DNA from: Rhodanobacter_A agri
Lineage (GTDB): Bacteria > Pseudomonadota > Gammaproteobacteria > Xanthomonadales > Rhodanobacteraceae
Length of the DNA stretch: 64,000 nt
Assembly (NCBI RefSeq): GCF_044904705.1
Contig: NZ_JADIKL010000004.1
Location: forward strand, 1 to 64,000
Direction: 5' to 3'
Shown here: positions 17,322-26,596 of the stretch, piece after piece
How positions within the stretch are numbered: position 1 is the first letter of the stretch
How the letters are laid out: each line of letters starts with the position of its first letter
Notes under the pieces: generated by a model
Database searches by the model: none
Told to the model about the DNA's origin: nothing
What the model saw: the letters and a program-made list of their open reading frames with translations, nothing else
Program-made: the position numbers and the translations under genes

Positions 17322-18142
17322 GAGGCCTCCTGGTCCAGTGCGGCAGCCAGTTCCGCGCCGCGGCGGGTGGCGGCGGCGACGGCGCGTGCGGTGATGCGCG
17401 GCAGGCCGTCGGCGGCGAAGCTTTCCAGCGCGGCCTGGGTGGTGCCGTTCGGCGAGGTGACGCGGCGGCGCAGTTCGGCGGGATCTTCGCCGCTTTCCAC
17501 CAGCATGCGGCCGGCGCCGAGGCAGGTCTGCGCGGCCAGTGCGCGGGCGGTTTCGCGCGGCAGGCCCTGCGCCACGGCAGCCTCTTCCAGCGCCTCGACC
17601 AGGGCGAAGAAATAGGCCGGGCCGGAGCCGGACAAGGCGGTGACGGTGTCCATCAGCGCCTCGTCGTCGATCCAGCGGGTGAGCCCGGCCGCGGCCATGA
17701 TGTGCTGCGCCTGCGCGCGCTGTGCCGGGCTGACCCGGCCGTTCGCGACCAGGCCGGTGGCGCCGGCGCCGATCAGTGCCGGCGTGTTCGGCATGCAGCG
17801 CACGATCGGCAGCGCGCCCAGCCAGCGTTCGAGCTGGTCCAGCCGCACGCCGGCGGCAATCGAGATCAGCAACGGGCGGCGACCCTGCAGCGCGATGCGC
17901 AGTTCCGCGTGCACCTTGGGCATCGCCTGCGGCTTCACCGCCAGCAGGATCACCTCGGCGTCGGCTGCGGCGAGCCGGTTCTCGGCGAAGGTCGCCACCC
18001 CGAAGTCGCGGCCCAACTGTTCGCGCGTTTCGGCCAGCGGCTCGGCCACGCGGATGTCGGCGGGCGCCAAGCCGGTGGCAAGCAGGCCGCCGATCAGGCT
18101 GCGGGCCATGTTGCCGCCACCGATGAAGGCGATGCGTGTCAT
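17318..18142 (-). CDS. proC: Pyrroline-5-carboxylate reductase
   Basis: Last step of proline synthesis: NAD(P)H reduction of pyrroline-5-carboxylate. It has 274 residues. N-terminal dinucleotide motif IAFIGGGNMARSLIGGL, then VILLAVKPQAM, IVRCMPNTPALIGAG, and the C-terminal signature TALSGSGPAYFFALVEALEEAAV with RVTSPNGTTQAALE. Start ATG at 18142. It is coupled to yggT by a 4-nt overlap and divergent from pilT. Confidence 0.96.
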   Translation of the reverse strand: MTRIAFIGGGNMARSLIGGLLATGLAPADIRVAEPLAETREQLGRDFGVATFAENRLAAADAEVILLAVKPQAMPKVHAELRIALQGRRPLLISIAAGVRLDQLERWLGALPIVRCMPNTPALIGAGATGLVANGRVSPAQRAQAQHIMAAAGLTRWIDDEALMDTVTALSGSGPAYFFALVEALEEAAVAQGLPRETARALAAQTCLGAGRMLVESGEDPAELRRRVTSPNGTTQAALESFAADGLPRITARAVAAATRRGAELAAALDQEAS

Positions 18143-18457
18143 GGGGGAACCCTGGATGATGGGGACGGCCGCATACCATAGAGCCTGTTCAAGGTCTCCG
18201 CCATGCCTTCGACTGCCCGCAAGGGGGAGGCCGAAGCCCGCACGGATACCGGGTGAAGCAAGCTTTGGTGACCGGGTGCGCAAACCATCGCGAAAGCTGG
18301 CCGCGCGGCCCGTGCCGCGAGTAGTATCGGCTCGCTGCAAGGGGGAGCCAGTGGCCGGGCCGCATTCGCGCATCGCGTCGCGCGCCGTGTCCATCCATCG
18401 CCTTTCCGCTGCAGCCATCGCCACAGCATCCTGACGACTGGTTGAGGGGAACCCCTG
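18143..18457. other. Intergenic region between proC and pilT
   Basis: 315 bp with no gene I can support. It holds the proC (leftward) and pilT (rightward) promoters. A direct repeat GCAAGGGGGAG occurs at 18219-18229 and 18337-18347, and TAGTAT at about 18322 could be a -10 box, but no -35 partner is evident. yggS, often found here in other gammaproteobacteria, is absent. Confidence 0.5.
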
Positions 18458-19495
18458 ATGGACATCGCCGAACTGCTTGCCTTCTCGGTGAAGAACAAGG
18501 CATCGGACTTGCACCTTTCCTCCGGCCTGCCGCCGATGATCCGCGTGGACGGCGACGTGCGCCGCATCAACATCCCGCCGCTGGAGCACAAGCAGGTGCA
18601 TTCGCTGGTGTACGACATCATGTCGGACAAGCAGCGGCGCGACTATGAAGAGTTCCTGGAGACCGACTTCTCGTTCGAGATCCCGGGCCTGGCGCGCTTC
18701 CGCGTCAACGCGTTCACCCAGAACCGCGGCTCCGGTGCGGTGTTCCGTACCATTCCGTCCGAGGTGCTCACGCTGGAGGACCTCGGCTGCCCGCGCATCT
18801 TCAAGGAGTTGATCGAGCAGCCGCAGGGCCTGATCCTGGTGACCGGCCCGACCGGCTCGGGCAAGTCGACCACGCTGGCGGCGATGGTCGACCACATCAA
18901 CAAGAACGAATACGGGCACATGCTCACGATCGAGGACCCGATCGAGTTCGTGCACACCTCGCAGAAGTGCCTGGTCAACCAGCGCGAGGTGCATCGCGAC
19001 ACGCACGGCTTCAACGAGGCGCTGCGCTCGGCGTTGCGCGAAGACCCGGACTACATCCTGGTGGGCGAGTTGCGCGACCTGGAGACGATCCGCCTGGCGC
19101 TGACCGCCGCGGAAACCGGCCACCTGGTGTTCGCCACCGTGCACACCAGTTCGGCGGCGAAGACCATCGACCGCATCATCGACGTGTTCCCCGCCGGCGA
19201 GAAGCCGATGGTGCGCTCGATGCTGTCCGAATCGCTGCGCGCGGTGATCTCGCAGTCGCTGCTGAAGAAGACCGGCGGCGGGCGCATGGCGGCGCACGAG
19301 ATCATGGTGGGCGTCCCGGCGATCCGTAACCTGATCCGCGAGGACAAGGTGGCGCAGATGTATTCGGCGATCCAGACCGGCCAGCAGTTCGGCATGCAGA
19401 CGCTGGACCAGAACTTGCAGGACCTGGTCAAGCGCGGCCTGGTGTCGCGGCAGGAGGCGTACGCTTACGCCAAGAACAAGGACCTCTTCAGGTAA
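18458..19495 (+). CDS. pilT: Type IV pilus retraction ATPase PilT
   Basis: Hexameric cytoplasmic ATPase that drives pilus retraction and so twitching motility. It has 345 residues. N-terminal PAS-like domain (MDIAELLAFSVKNKASDLHL), then Walker A GPTGSGKSTTLAAM (about residue 132), Asp box TIEDPIEF, Walker B ALREDPDYILVGELRD, and His box TGHLVFATVHT; the C-terminal AIRNLIREDK is the conserved PilT AIRNLIRE motif. Start ATG preceded by GAGGGGA. Followed by pilU 69 nt downstream. Confidence 0.98.
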   Translation: MDIAELLAFSVKNKASDLHLSSGLPPMIRVDGDVRRINIPPLEHKQVHSLVYDIMSDKQRRDYEEFLETDFSFEIPGLARFRVNAFTQNRGSGAVFRTIPSEVLTLEDLGCPRIFKELIEQPQGLILVTGPTGSGKSTTLAAMVDHINKNEYGHMLTIEDPIEFVHTSQKCLVNQREVHRDTHGFNEALRSALREDPDYILVGELRDLETIRLALTAAETGHLVFATVHTSSAAKTIDRIIDVFPAGEKPMVRSMLSESLRAVISQSLLKKTGGGRMAAHEIMVGVPAIRNLIREDKVAQMYSAIQTGQQFGMQTLDQNLQDLVKRGLVSRQEAYAYAKNKDLFR

Positions 19496-19564
19496 GCGGC
19501 AACGCGCGGAATCGCGGTACCGCGGCCGTTCCACCGATTTGCGTCTCCCGGAGGAGACAAGACC

Positions 19565-20731
19565 ATGAGCGACTTCGATTTCACCTCATTCCTCAAGCTG
19601 ATGGTGCACAAACAGGCGTCGGACCTGTTCATCACTGCCGGCGTCGCGCCGTCGATGAAGGTGCAGGGGCGCATCGTGCCGATCACGCAGAGCCCGCTGT
19701 CCATCCAGCAGTCGCGCGACATGGTGCTCAACGTGATGACGCCCTCGCAGCGCGAGGAGTTCGAGAAGACCCACGAGTGCCAGTTCGCGATTTCCGCGCA
19801 GGGCGTGGGGCGCTTCCGCGTGTCGTGCTTCTACCAGCGCAACTGCGTGGGCATGGTGCTGCGCCGGATCGAATCGAAGATCCCGACCATCGAGGAGCTG
19901 AGCCTGCCGGCGGTGATCAAGCAGCTGGCGATGACCAAGCGCGGCATCATCATCTTCGTCGGCGGCACCGGCACCGGCAAGTCGACGTCGCTGGCGTCGA
20001 TGATCGGCTACCGCAACCAGAACTCGACCGGCCACATCATCACCATCGAGGACCCGATCGAGTACGTACACAAGCACGAAGGCTGCATCATCACCCAGCG
20101 CGAGCTGGGCATCGACACCGACAGCTGGGACAACGCGCTGAAGAACACCCTGCGCCAGGCGCCCGACGTGATCATGATCGGCGAAGTGCGCACGCGCGAG
20201 ACGATGGAGCACGCGATCAATTTCTCCGAAACCGGCCACCTGTGCCTGTGCACGCTGCACGCGAACAACGCCAACCAGGCGATGGACCGCATCCTGCACT
20301 TCTTCCCGGAGGATCGCCGCCAGCAGCTGTTCATGGATCTGTCGCTGAACCTCAAGGGCGTGGTGGCGCAACAGCTGATCCCGACGCCGGACGGCAAGGC
20401 GCGCCGGGTGGCGGTGGAGATCCTGCTAGGCACGCCGCTGGTGCAGGACTACATCCGCCAGGGCGAGATCCACAAACTCAAGGACGTGATGAAGGAATCC
20501 AACCTGCTCGGCATGAAGACCTTCGACCAGAGCCTGGTCGAGCTCTACCACGCCGGCGAGATCAGCTACGAGGACGCGCTGCGCCACGCCGACAGCTCGA
20601 ACGAGGTGCGCCTGCGCATCAAGCTGGCGCAGGGCGGCGACGCGCACACGCTGTCGCAGGGTCTGGAGGGCGTGGAGGTGGAGCAGCCCCGCGGCGGCGA
20701 CAGCTTCGGCGGCGGCCTGCTGCAGCGCTGA
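19565..20731 (+). CDS. pilU: PilT-dependent retraction ATPase PilU
   Basis: Accessory retraction ATPase that works with PilT against load. It has 388 residues. Walker A is VGGTGTGKSTSLASM (about residue 137), Asp box TIEDPIEYVHKHEGC, Walker B RQAPDVIMIGEVRTRETMEHAI, His box TGHLCLCTLHANN. The longer N-terminus and a Gly-rich tail (GGDSFGGGLLQR) separate it from PilT. Strong ribosome site GGAGGAGA. Tandem with pilT and closed by a good terminator. Confidence 0.97.
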   Translation: MSDFDFTSFLKLMVHKQASDLFITAGVAPSMKVQGRIVPITQSPLSIQQSRDMVLNVMTPSQREEFEKTHECQFAISAQGVGRFRVSCFYQRNCVGMVLRRIESKIPTIEELSLPAVIKQLAMTKRGIIIFVGGTGTGKSTSLASMIGYRNQNSTGHIITIEDPIEYVHKHEGCIITQRELGIDTDSWDNALKNTLRQAPDVIMIGEVRTRETMEHAINFSETGHLCLCTLHANNANQAMDRILHFFPEDRRQQLFMDLSLNLKGVVAQQLIPTPDGKARRVAVEILLGTPLVQDYIRQGEIHKLKDVMKESNLLGMKTFDQSLVELYHAGEISYEDALRHADSSNEVRLRIKLAQGGDAHTLSQGLEGVEVEQPRGGDSFGGGLLQR

Positions 20732-20756
20732 CGTCCCGCCGGATGTCCCGGAAATG

Positions 20757-20783
20757 AAAAAGGCGCCCATCGGGCGCCTTTTT
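20757..20783 (+). terminator. Rho-independent terminator after pilTU
   Basis: AAAAGGCGCCC, short loop ATC, GGGCGCCTTTTT: a GC-rich stem followed by a run of five Ts, 25 nt after the pilU stop. The A-run on the left side makes it work in both directions, so it may also end the leftward lipoprotein gene whose stop is at 20803. Confidence 0.92.
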
Positions 20784-20802
20784 CGTTCGCCGTCGCGGCG
20801 GC

Positions 20803-22602
20803 TTACTTCAGCGTGGTATGGCTGGTGACTACGATGCCGCTGTCGTCCACGTGCAGCTCGGCGTCGATGCTGTCCACGCGCTGCGCCTGCGCTTCCAGCG
20901 CGGTGAATTGCGCCTTGGAGCGGGCTGCGTCGGCGGCGGCCTGGGCGGCCTCGTCAGCCGGTGCGGCCTCGCCATTGATCGTGGGCTCGTCGCTCTTGCT
21001 CATCTCGGCGGCGGCGGCGGCGAGGCTGTCGGACTTCATCTCCATGAACTTCAGCCAGTCCAGGTACATCGCGCCGCTCAGGTGCATGCGCGCCATCTGG
21101 CCGGGTTCGCCGGACGGATCGCGCAGCGTGCCCGCCAGCTTGGCATCCTCGCCGGCGCCGATGCCCAGCGCGAGCGCCTTGTCGCCCGTAGCCAGCCACG
21201 CCGGTTCGCCGAGCATGGTGATCACGTCCTGCGGCAGCGACACCGGCGCGGCGTTCGCGGCCGGCTTCAACTTGGCCAGCGCGGGCACCATCATCTGACC
21301 GGTGGCGAGCAGGCCGGCGGGATCGCTGGTGCCCAGCACGATGCGGCCGGTGAAGTCCGGCAGGCTGCTGGTCTTGTCCGCACTCAGCGTGTCCAGCGCG
21401 AGGCGGATGCCGAGCAGGTTGCCGAATGGCGGGATCGCGGCCTTCGGCATCGCCTCGCCGAGCTTGGCGAAGCTGTCATTGAGATCGACCAGCATCGGGC
21501 AGGTGAACGGCTTGGCCGCCACTGCGTCGGCCTGGGCCGACCAGAAGCTGCGCAGCGTGGCCACCGGCAGCGCGAGGCTCAGGTCGAACGGCGCCGCGCT
21601 GGCGCCGCTGCCCAGGCCGGGCAGCTCCACCTTGAGGCCGCTGAAGACCTTGCTGATGTCCTCGGCCAGCGCCACGTCCAGGCGGCCGTCCTGGTGCTTG
21701 GCGTCCAGCCGGGTGTAGCCGAAGCTCAGCGACGGCATGCGCGCGGCGATGCGGCTGGCTTCGGGAGCACAGTCCGGCGAGCTCTTCAGCAGGTTCGCCA
21801 CCGGTTCGCCGGTCTTGGCCGATTCGGCGCCGGCGTGGGCTTTCTCGATGGCGGCGATCAGCGGGTCGCTGCCGGAAATCACCAGCCGCAGCGCCCGGGT
21901 GAGGTCGAGCTGGCCGACCAGCCACTTCGCATAACCCTTGTCCTTGGCCAGCGTGGTGAGGCGGTCGTCGTCCTGCAGGCTCTTGGACGGGCGATCCAGA
22001 CCCAGGGTCTGGCGCAGCAGCGGCATGGCGGCATCAGCCGGAAGTATCGCCGCCACCATCTGCTTGCCGACCACGGCGAGGATCAGTTCGGTGCCGGAGG
22101 CGGCGAACACCTGATGACGGTAACTCTGCGCACCGATCGCAGCGGTGTCGAGCTTCTTGCCGTAGGCGGTTTCCATCCGGCCCACGAAGCCCTCGAAGGC
22201 CTTGGGGTCGGCGAGTTCGACGCGCAGCACCGGCGCCATGCCTTCGCCGTAAAGCGCGAAGCGGCCCTTGAGGTCGAAGCCGGTGGATTTGGTGAAATCC
22301 TCTACGGTCTTGTTGTTCTTGTATTCGGCCGCAAAGGCCCGCACCAGGCGCGCGGCATCGGGGTCGTTGGCTTGCAGGCGGGTGGCGAACGCTTCCATCT
22401 GGGCGACCTGCGACGGCAGCTGCAGGTCGGCCTGCGCGAGCAGCGCGCGGCGCGTATCGTCGTCCAGCGCGGCCAGATTGGCGGCCGCATACGGCGTATC
22501 CGCCGGCACAAAGGCCAGCGGCGCGTTCTTGTCCTTGTGCGAGCAGGCTGCGAGCGCGACGCAGGCCAGTCCCAGCGCGATGAAGCGCGTCCTCGATTGC
22601 AT
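20803..22602 (-). CDS. Large lipoprotein of unknown function
   Basis: A 599-residue protein, start at MQSRTRFIALGLACVALAACS with a lipobox LAAC, so a periplasm-facing lipoprotein. After that come PLAFVPADTPYAAANLAAL, a Lys-rich helix, GFDLKGRFALYGEGMAPVLRVELADP, and a long body of alternating strands and helices. The C-terminus is an Ala/Gln/Glu-rich helix, then SIDAELHVDDSGIVVTSHTTLK. The opening resembles DUF3352-type lipoproteins but I cannot confirm it. Transcribed alone, between pyrB and the pilTU terminator. Confidence 0.8.
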   Translation of the reverse strand: MQSRTRFIALGLACVALAACSHKDKNAPLAFVPADTPYAAANLAALDDDTRRALLAQADLQLPSQVAQMEAFATRLQANDPDAARLVRAFAAEYKNNKTVEDFTKSTGFDLKGRFALYGEGMAPVLRVELADPKAFEGFVGRMETAYGKKLDTAAIGAQSYRHQVFAASGTELILAVVGKQMVAAILPADAAMPLLRQTLGLDRPSKSLQDDDRLTTLAKDKGYAKWLVGQLDLTRALRLVISGSDPLIAAIEKAHAGAESAKTGEPVANLLKSSPDCAPEASRIAARMPSLSFGYTRLDAKHQDGRLDVALAEDISKVFSGLKVELPGLGSGASAAPFDLSLALPVATLRSFWSAQADAVAAKPFTCPMLVDLNDSFAKLGEAMPKAAIPPFGNLLGIRLALDTLSADKTSSLPDFTGRIVLGTSDPAGLLATGQMMVPALAKLKPAANAAPVSLPQDVITMLGEPAWLATGDKALALGIGAGEDAKLAGTLRDPSGEPGQMARMHLSGAMYLDWLKFMEMKSDSLAAAAAEMSKSDEPTINGEAAPADEAAQAAADAARSKAQFTALEAQAQRVDSIDAELHVDDSGIVVTSHTTLK

Positions 22603-22720
22603 GGTGTTCCCCGATGGTGGATGCCGCGTGCGCATTATGCCCGCATTGCGGCTTGCTGCGGTGCAAAACGGACGGCCATCCGGCCGTCCGCAAAGGGTTC
22701 CGGCTTGCCGGAAAGCGCGC

Positions 22721-23647
22721 TCAGCGCGCCAGCAGCTCGGCCAGCACAGCCATGCGCACGAACACGCCGTTGGCCACTTGTTCGAGGATGCGCGACTGCG
22801 CGCCGTCGGCCACGTCGTCGGCGATCTCGATGCCGCGGTTGAGCGGGCCGGGGTGCATCACCAGGCAACCCTTCGCGGCGCGCTTCAGGCGACGCTGGTC
22901 GAGGCCGTACTGGCGGAAATAGGCCGCTTCGTCGGGCAGGTCGGTGGCGGCCATGCGCTCCTTCTGCAGGCGCAGCATGATCGCCACGTCGGCGCCCTCG
23001 ATGGCGCTGTCGAAATCCTCGGTGTAGCGGCACTGCGGGAACTCGGCAGCGTCCGGCAGCAGGGCGGCGGGGCCGCACAAGCGGATCTCGCCGACGCCCA
23101 GCGCGGCGAGCGCATGCACGTCCGAGCGCGCCACGCGCGAATGGCGGATGTCGCCGCAGATCGTCACCACGAGGTTTTCGAAATCCGGCCGGTGCTGGCG
23201 GATGGTCAACGCGTCGAGCAGGCCCTGGGTGGGGTGGGCGCGGTTGCCGTCGCCGGCGTTGACCACCGACACGCCGCTCATCGCGTGGCGCACCAGCTCC
23301 TCCGGCGTGCCGGAGACCTTGTGACGCACCACGATCGCGTCCAGGTGCATCGCCTCCAGCGTGTGCAAGGTGTCGTACAGCGCCTCGCCCTTGGCGGTGG
23401 AGGAGAAGCCGATGTCGAAGTTGATGACGTCGGCGCCGAGCCGGCGGGCGGCCAGTTCGAACGAGGTGCGCGTGCGCGTGGACGGCTCGAAGAACAGGTT
23501 GAGCACGGTGCGGCCGGCCAGCGTGTCCAGCTTGCGGGTGCCGTGCGCGCAGGCGTCGCGCAGGGCGATGGCGCGGTCGAGCAGGCGTTCCACGCTGGCG
23601 CGCGGCAAGTGTTCCAGCGTGGTGAGGTGGCGCAGGCGTGGGCTCAT
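22721..23647 (-). CDS. pyrB: Aspartate carbamoyltransferase catalytic subunit
   Basis: Commits carbamoyl phosphate and aspartate to pyrimidine synthesis. It has 308 residues. Carbamoyl phosphate site FFEPSTRTRTSFELAARRLG, then FSSTAKGEALYDTL, VRHKVSGTPEELV, GDGNRAHPTQGLLD, and the aspartate site LRLQKERM with HPGPLNRGIEI. No pyrI or pyrC' gene is adjacent. It is the last gene of the leftward gshB-tonB-yqgE-ruvX-pyrB operon, overlapping ruvX by 4 nt. Confidence 0.97.
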   Translation of the reverse strand: MSPRLRHLTTLEHLPRASVERLLDRAIALRDACAHGTRKLDTLAGRTVLNLFFEPSTRTRTSFELAARRLGADVINFDIGFSSTAKGEALYDTLHTLEAMHLDAIVVRHKVSGTPEELVRHAMSGVSVVNAGDGNRAHPTQGLLDALTIRQHRPDFENLVVTICGDIRHSRVARSDVHALAALGVGEIRLCGPAALLPDAAEFPQCRYTEDFDSAIEGADVAIMLRLQKERMAATDLPDEAAYFRQYGLDQRRLKRAAKGCLVMHPGPLNRGIEIADDVADGAQSRILEQVANGVFVRMAVLAELLAR

Positions 23648-24105
23648 GGCAGGGCAGCGGAAGTGGGGGAGTCGGAAAAGGAGGGTGGTTCGGCCAGCCA
23701 GCGTTCGAGGATCACGGCGGCGGCCTCGGCGTCGATGGCGGCGGCATCGCGGCGCCGTTTCAGTCCGGCCGCGCGGGCGGTGGCGAAGCGGCGCGCGGCT
23801 TCCTGCGAGCTGTGGCGTTCGTCCACCAGCGCCACCGGAGTGCCGTAGCGCGCCTGCAGCTGCCCGGCGAAGCGGCGGGCGCGGCGCGTGGCGGGCTGCT
23901 CGCCGCCGTCCAGGGTGAGCGGCAAGCCCACCACCAGAGTCTCGGGCAGCCATTGCGCGCGCAGCGCATCGAGCGCGGGCCAGTCGGGTGCGCCGTCGCG
24001 CATCGCCACGGTGCCCAGTGCGCGGGCGCTGGCGGTGAGCCGGTGACCCACGGCGATGCCGATCAGTTTGCTGCCGACGTCGAAGCCGAACGCGCAGCCG
24101 CTCAT
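23644..24105 (-). CDS. ruvX: YqgF/RuvX RNase H-fold nuclease (Holliday junction resolvase-like)
   Basis: A 153-residue protein, size and motifs of the essential YqgF family: FGFDVGSKLIGIAVG near the N-terminus (first catalytic Asp), LVVGLPLTLDGGEQP, and the C-terminal LVDERHSSQEAARR plus DAAAIDAEAAAVILERWL. The family acts in 16S rRNA 5' maturation and/or junction resolution. Overlaps pyrB and yqgE by 4 nt each. Confidence 0.93.
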   Translation of the reverse strand: MSGCAFGFDVGSKLIGIAVGHRLTASARALGTVAMRDGAPDWPALDALRAQWLPETLVVGLPLTLDGGEQPATRRARRFAGQLQARYGTPVALVDERHSSQEAARRFATARAAGLKRRRDAAAIDAEAAAVILERWLAEPPSFSDSPTSAALP

Positions 24106-24671
24106 GCGTGGCCCGCGTAGCCGGTGAGCTGCATCGGGTCGACGCCAACCAGGCCGGCGGCGGCGCTCCAGCGGTCCTCCAGCGGGGTGTCGAACACCAC
24201 CCGTTCGCAGGCTTCGGCGGTGAGCCAGGCGTTCGCCATCAGCTCTTGTTCCAGCTGGCCGGCATCCCAGCCCGCGTAGCCCAGCGCCATGATCGCCTGG
24301 CGCGGGCCTTCGCCGGCGGCCATCGCCACCAGGATGTCGCGCGAGGTGGTCACCGACCAGGCGGCGTTGATGCGGTAGCTCGATTCCCAGTGACCGGGCT
24401 CGCGGTGCAGCACGAAGCCGCGCTCCTGCTGCACCGGGCCGCCGATCAGCACCGGCGCGTCGGCCAGTTCCAGGTCGTTGCATTCCAGTTTCATCTGCGC
24501 GAGCACGTCGCCGAAGCGGTACTGCGAGAGCTGGTTTACCAGCAGTCCCACCGCGCCTTCCTCGCTATGCTGGCAGAGCAGGGCCACGCCGCGCGAGAAC
24601 GGCGGTTCGGCCAGTCTCGGCATGGCGATCAGAAAGTGGCCGGTGAGGGTGGGCGGTTCGGTGCGGCTCAT
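24102..24671 (-). CDS. yqgE: YqgE/AlgH family protein
   Basis: A 189-residue protein of the UPF0301 (YqgE/AlgH) family: TGHFLIAMPRLAEPPFSRGVALLCQHSEEGAVGLLVNQ, then APVLIGGPVQQERGFVLHRE and AIMALGYAGWDAGQLEQELMANAWL. The biochemical role is unknown; the yqgE-ruvX order is conserved in gammaproteobacteria. Start at MSRTEPPTLTG (24671); an upstream in-frame stretch is non-coding in look. Confidence 0.94.
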   Translation of the reverse strand: MSRTEPPTLTGHFLIAMPRLAEPPFSRGVALLCQHSEEGAVGLLVNQLSQYRFGDVLAQMKLECNDLELADAPVLIGGPVQQERGFVLHREPGHWESSYRINAAWSVTTSRDILVAMAAGEGPRQAIMALGYAGWDAGQLEQELMANAWLTAEACERVVFDTPLEDRWSAAAGLVGVDPMQLTGYAGHA

Positions 24672-24773
24672 GCGCGCATTGTAAGCCCGCGGCAGAGCGG
24701 CGGGATGAATTGGGTGCATCGGTGCCGCGCGCGCCGGGACTGCCGGCTGCCGGAGTCGGCGGTCCGGCAATGT

Positions 24774-25634
24774 CTATTTGCTGGTCATCACGCCGCCGGG
24801 CAGGAACTGCCAGGTGCGGGTGATGTAGAGCTCGTCCACCTTCGCCTCGGCGGGCAGCGGCGGGAACGGCGCGGCCAGCCGCACAATGCGCTCGGCGGCG
24901 GCGTCCAGCAGCGGCTGGCCGGAGCTGCGGATCACGTCGATGCTGTGGATACTGCCGTCGCGGTTGATCCCCACGTTGAGCAGCAGGTCGCCGTGCAGCT
25001 CGCGGCGGCGCGCCTCTTCCGGATAGTTGAGGTTGCCCACCCGTTGCACGCGGTCCGACCAGCCGCGCATGTAGGCGGCATAGACGTATTCGCGGGTGTT
25101 GGCCGAGATGTATTTCTTGCGCGGGCGCTTGGCGTAGGCCTCGGTCTGATTGCGCAGTTCGGCGGCGAGCTGCGCCATTTCCTGCTGGCGGCGCAGTTCC
25201 TGGGCGGTCGGCGCTTCCTGTGGCTGCACCTCGGTCCGTGCGGTGTCGCTGGCCACGCTGAAGCGGCTCTGCCCGCTGGTGGTGACCATGCGCTGCGGCG
25301 TGGCCTCGCGCGGTTGCGGGGTGGCCGCGGCCACCATCTGCTCGGCGGTGCCGGGATCGGGTTTGGGCAGGGCGCCGGAGAACGGCTGCGACGGCCGCGC
25401 GGCGTGATCGCTCTGGCCGCCGCCCTGGTTGTTCGCCTGGGCCAGGAAATCGGCCTTGTCCGGCATCTCGCGATTGGCCACGTTGACCAGGGTCACGTCC
25501 AGCGTGGGCAGGCCGGGCGTGGATTTGGCGAAATGGAAGGTGATGCCCAGCAGCAGCACGCCATGCAGCAGCAGCGAAAACAGCAGGGTCGCGCCGATCG
25601 GATCGGCGGCGGGGCGTGCGGCGGCGGAACTCAC
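24774..25634 (-). CDS. TonB-like energy transducer
   Basis: A 286-residue protein. One N-terminal membrane anchor (ATLLFSLLLHGVLLLGITFHF), a long Gln/Pro/Ala-rich periplasmic linker, and a C-terminal TonB domain with NYPEEARRRELHGDLLLNVGINRDGSIHSIDVIRSSGQPLLDAAAERIVR. It would couple the proton motive force to outer-membrane receptors, perhaps the one at 60.6-62.9 kb. No exbB/exbD adjacent. It overlaps the gshB stop by 4 nt. Confidence 0.9.
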   Translation of the reverse strand: MSSAAARPAADPIGATLLFSLLLHGVLLLGITFHFAKSTPGLPTLDVTLVNVANREMPDKADFLAQANNQGGGQSDHAARPSQPFSGALPKPDPGTAEQMVAAATPQPREATPQRMVTTSGQSRFSVASDTARTEVQPQEAPTAQELRRQQEMAQLAAELRNQTEAYAKRPRKKYISANTREYVYAAYMRGWSDRVQRVGNLNYPEEARRRELHGDLLLNVGINRDGSIHSIDVIRSSGQPLLDAAAERIVRLAAPFPPLPAEAKVDELYITRTWQFLPGGVMTSK

Positions 25635-26596
25635 GGAGCAGTTTTCTCGAGGGCGTCGAACAGCAGGCCTGCGATATTAAGGCCGAATTGCGCGTCCAGT
25701 TCGCGCGCGCAGGTCGGCGATGTGACGTTGATCTCGGTGAGCCAGTCGCCGATCACGTCCAGGCCGACGAAGCGCAGGCCGCGCTTGCGCAGCTCCGGCG
25801 CCACCTGGGCGGCGATCCAGCGGTCGCGCTCGCTCAGCGGCACGCCTTCGCCGCGGCCGCCGGCGGCGAGGTTGCCGCGGAATTCGTCGCCCTGCGGGAT
25901 GCGCGCCAGCGCGTAGGGCACGGGTTCGCCGTCGATCAACAGGATGCGCTTGTCGCCCGCGCTGATCGCCGGGATGAACTTCTGCGCGATGGCAAAGTGC
26001 CGGCCTTCGCCGTGCGGGCCACCGGCCAGCAGGGTTTCCAGCATGGAGTTGAGGTTGCTGTCGCCGGCCTTCACGCGGAAGATGCCGCGCCCGCCCATGC
26101 CGTCCAGCGGCTTCAGCACCGCTTCGCCGTGTTCGGCCACGAAACGGCGCAGCTCGGCGGGATCGCGCGAGACCAGGGTGGGCGCGCAGCATTGCGGGAA
26201 CTGCAGCGCGAACAGCTTTTCATTGCAGTCGCGCAGTGCCCGCGGATCGTTCACCACGTTCACGCCGCCGCGCTGCGCGGCTTCCAGCACCATGGTGTCG
26301 TAGATGAACTGGGCGTCGACCGGCGGGTCCTTGCGCATCAGCACCACGTCCAGTTCGCGCAGGTCGCGCCACTGCGCCTCGCCGAGGCTGAACCAGTCGT
26401 GCGCGTCATCGCGTACCGCGAGCGGGCGCAGGCGCGCCCACGGCACCCCGTCGCGCAGCGCCAGGTCGCCTTGCTCCATGTAGTGCAAGGCATGGCCGCG
26501 GCGCTGCGCCTCCAGCAACATGGCCAGGCTGGTGTCCTTGGCCGGCTTGATCGCGCCGATGGGGTCCATCAGCACGGCGACCGAAAGCGACATCAT
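25631..26596 (-). CDS. gshB: Glutathione synthetase
   Basis: ATP-dependent ligation of glycine to gamma-glutamylcysteine. It has 321 residues, an ATP-grasp enzyme: VAVLMDPIGAIKPAKDTSLAML, MRKDPPVDAQFIYDTMVLE, NDPRALRDCNEKLFALQFP, LKPLDGMGGRGIFRV, GDKRILLIDGEPVPYALARIP, and VTSPTCARELDAQ. The ATG pair at 26591-26596 has GGAG just upstream. First gene of a five-gene operon with 4-nt overlaps; divergent from the pil-chp operon. Confidence 0.97.
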   Translation of the reverse strand: MMSLSVAVLMDPIGAIKPAKDTSLAMLLEAQRRGHALHYMEQGDLALRDGVPWARLRPLAVRDDAHDWFSLGEAQWRDLRELDVVLMRKDPPVDAQFIYDTMVLEAAQRGGVNVVNDPRALRDCNEKLFALQFPQCCAPTLVSRDPAELRRFVAEHGEAVLKPLDGMGGRGIFRVKAGDSNLNSMLETLLAGGPHGEGRHFAIAQKFIPAISAGDKRILLIDGEPVPYALARIPQGDEFRGNLAAGGRGEGVPLSERDRWIAAQVAPELRKRGLRFVGLDVIGDWLTEINVTSPTCARELDAQFGLNIAGLLFDALEKTAP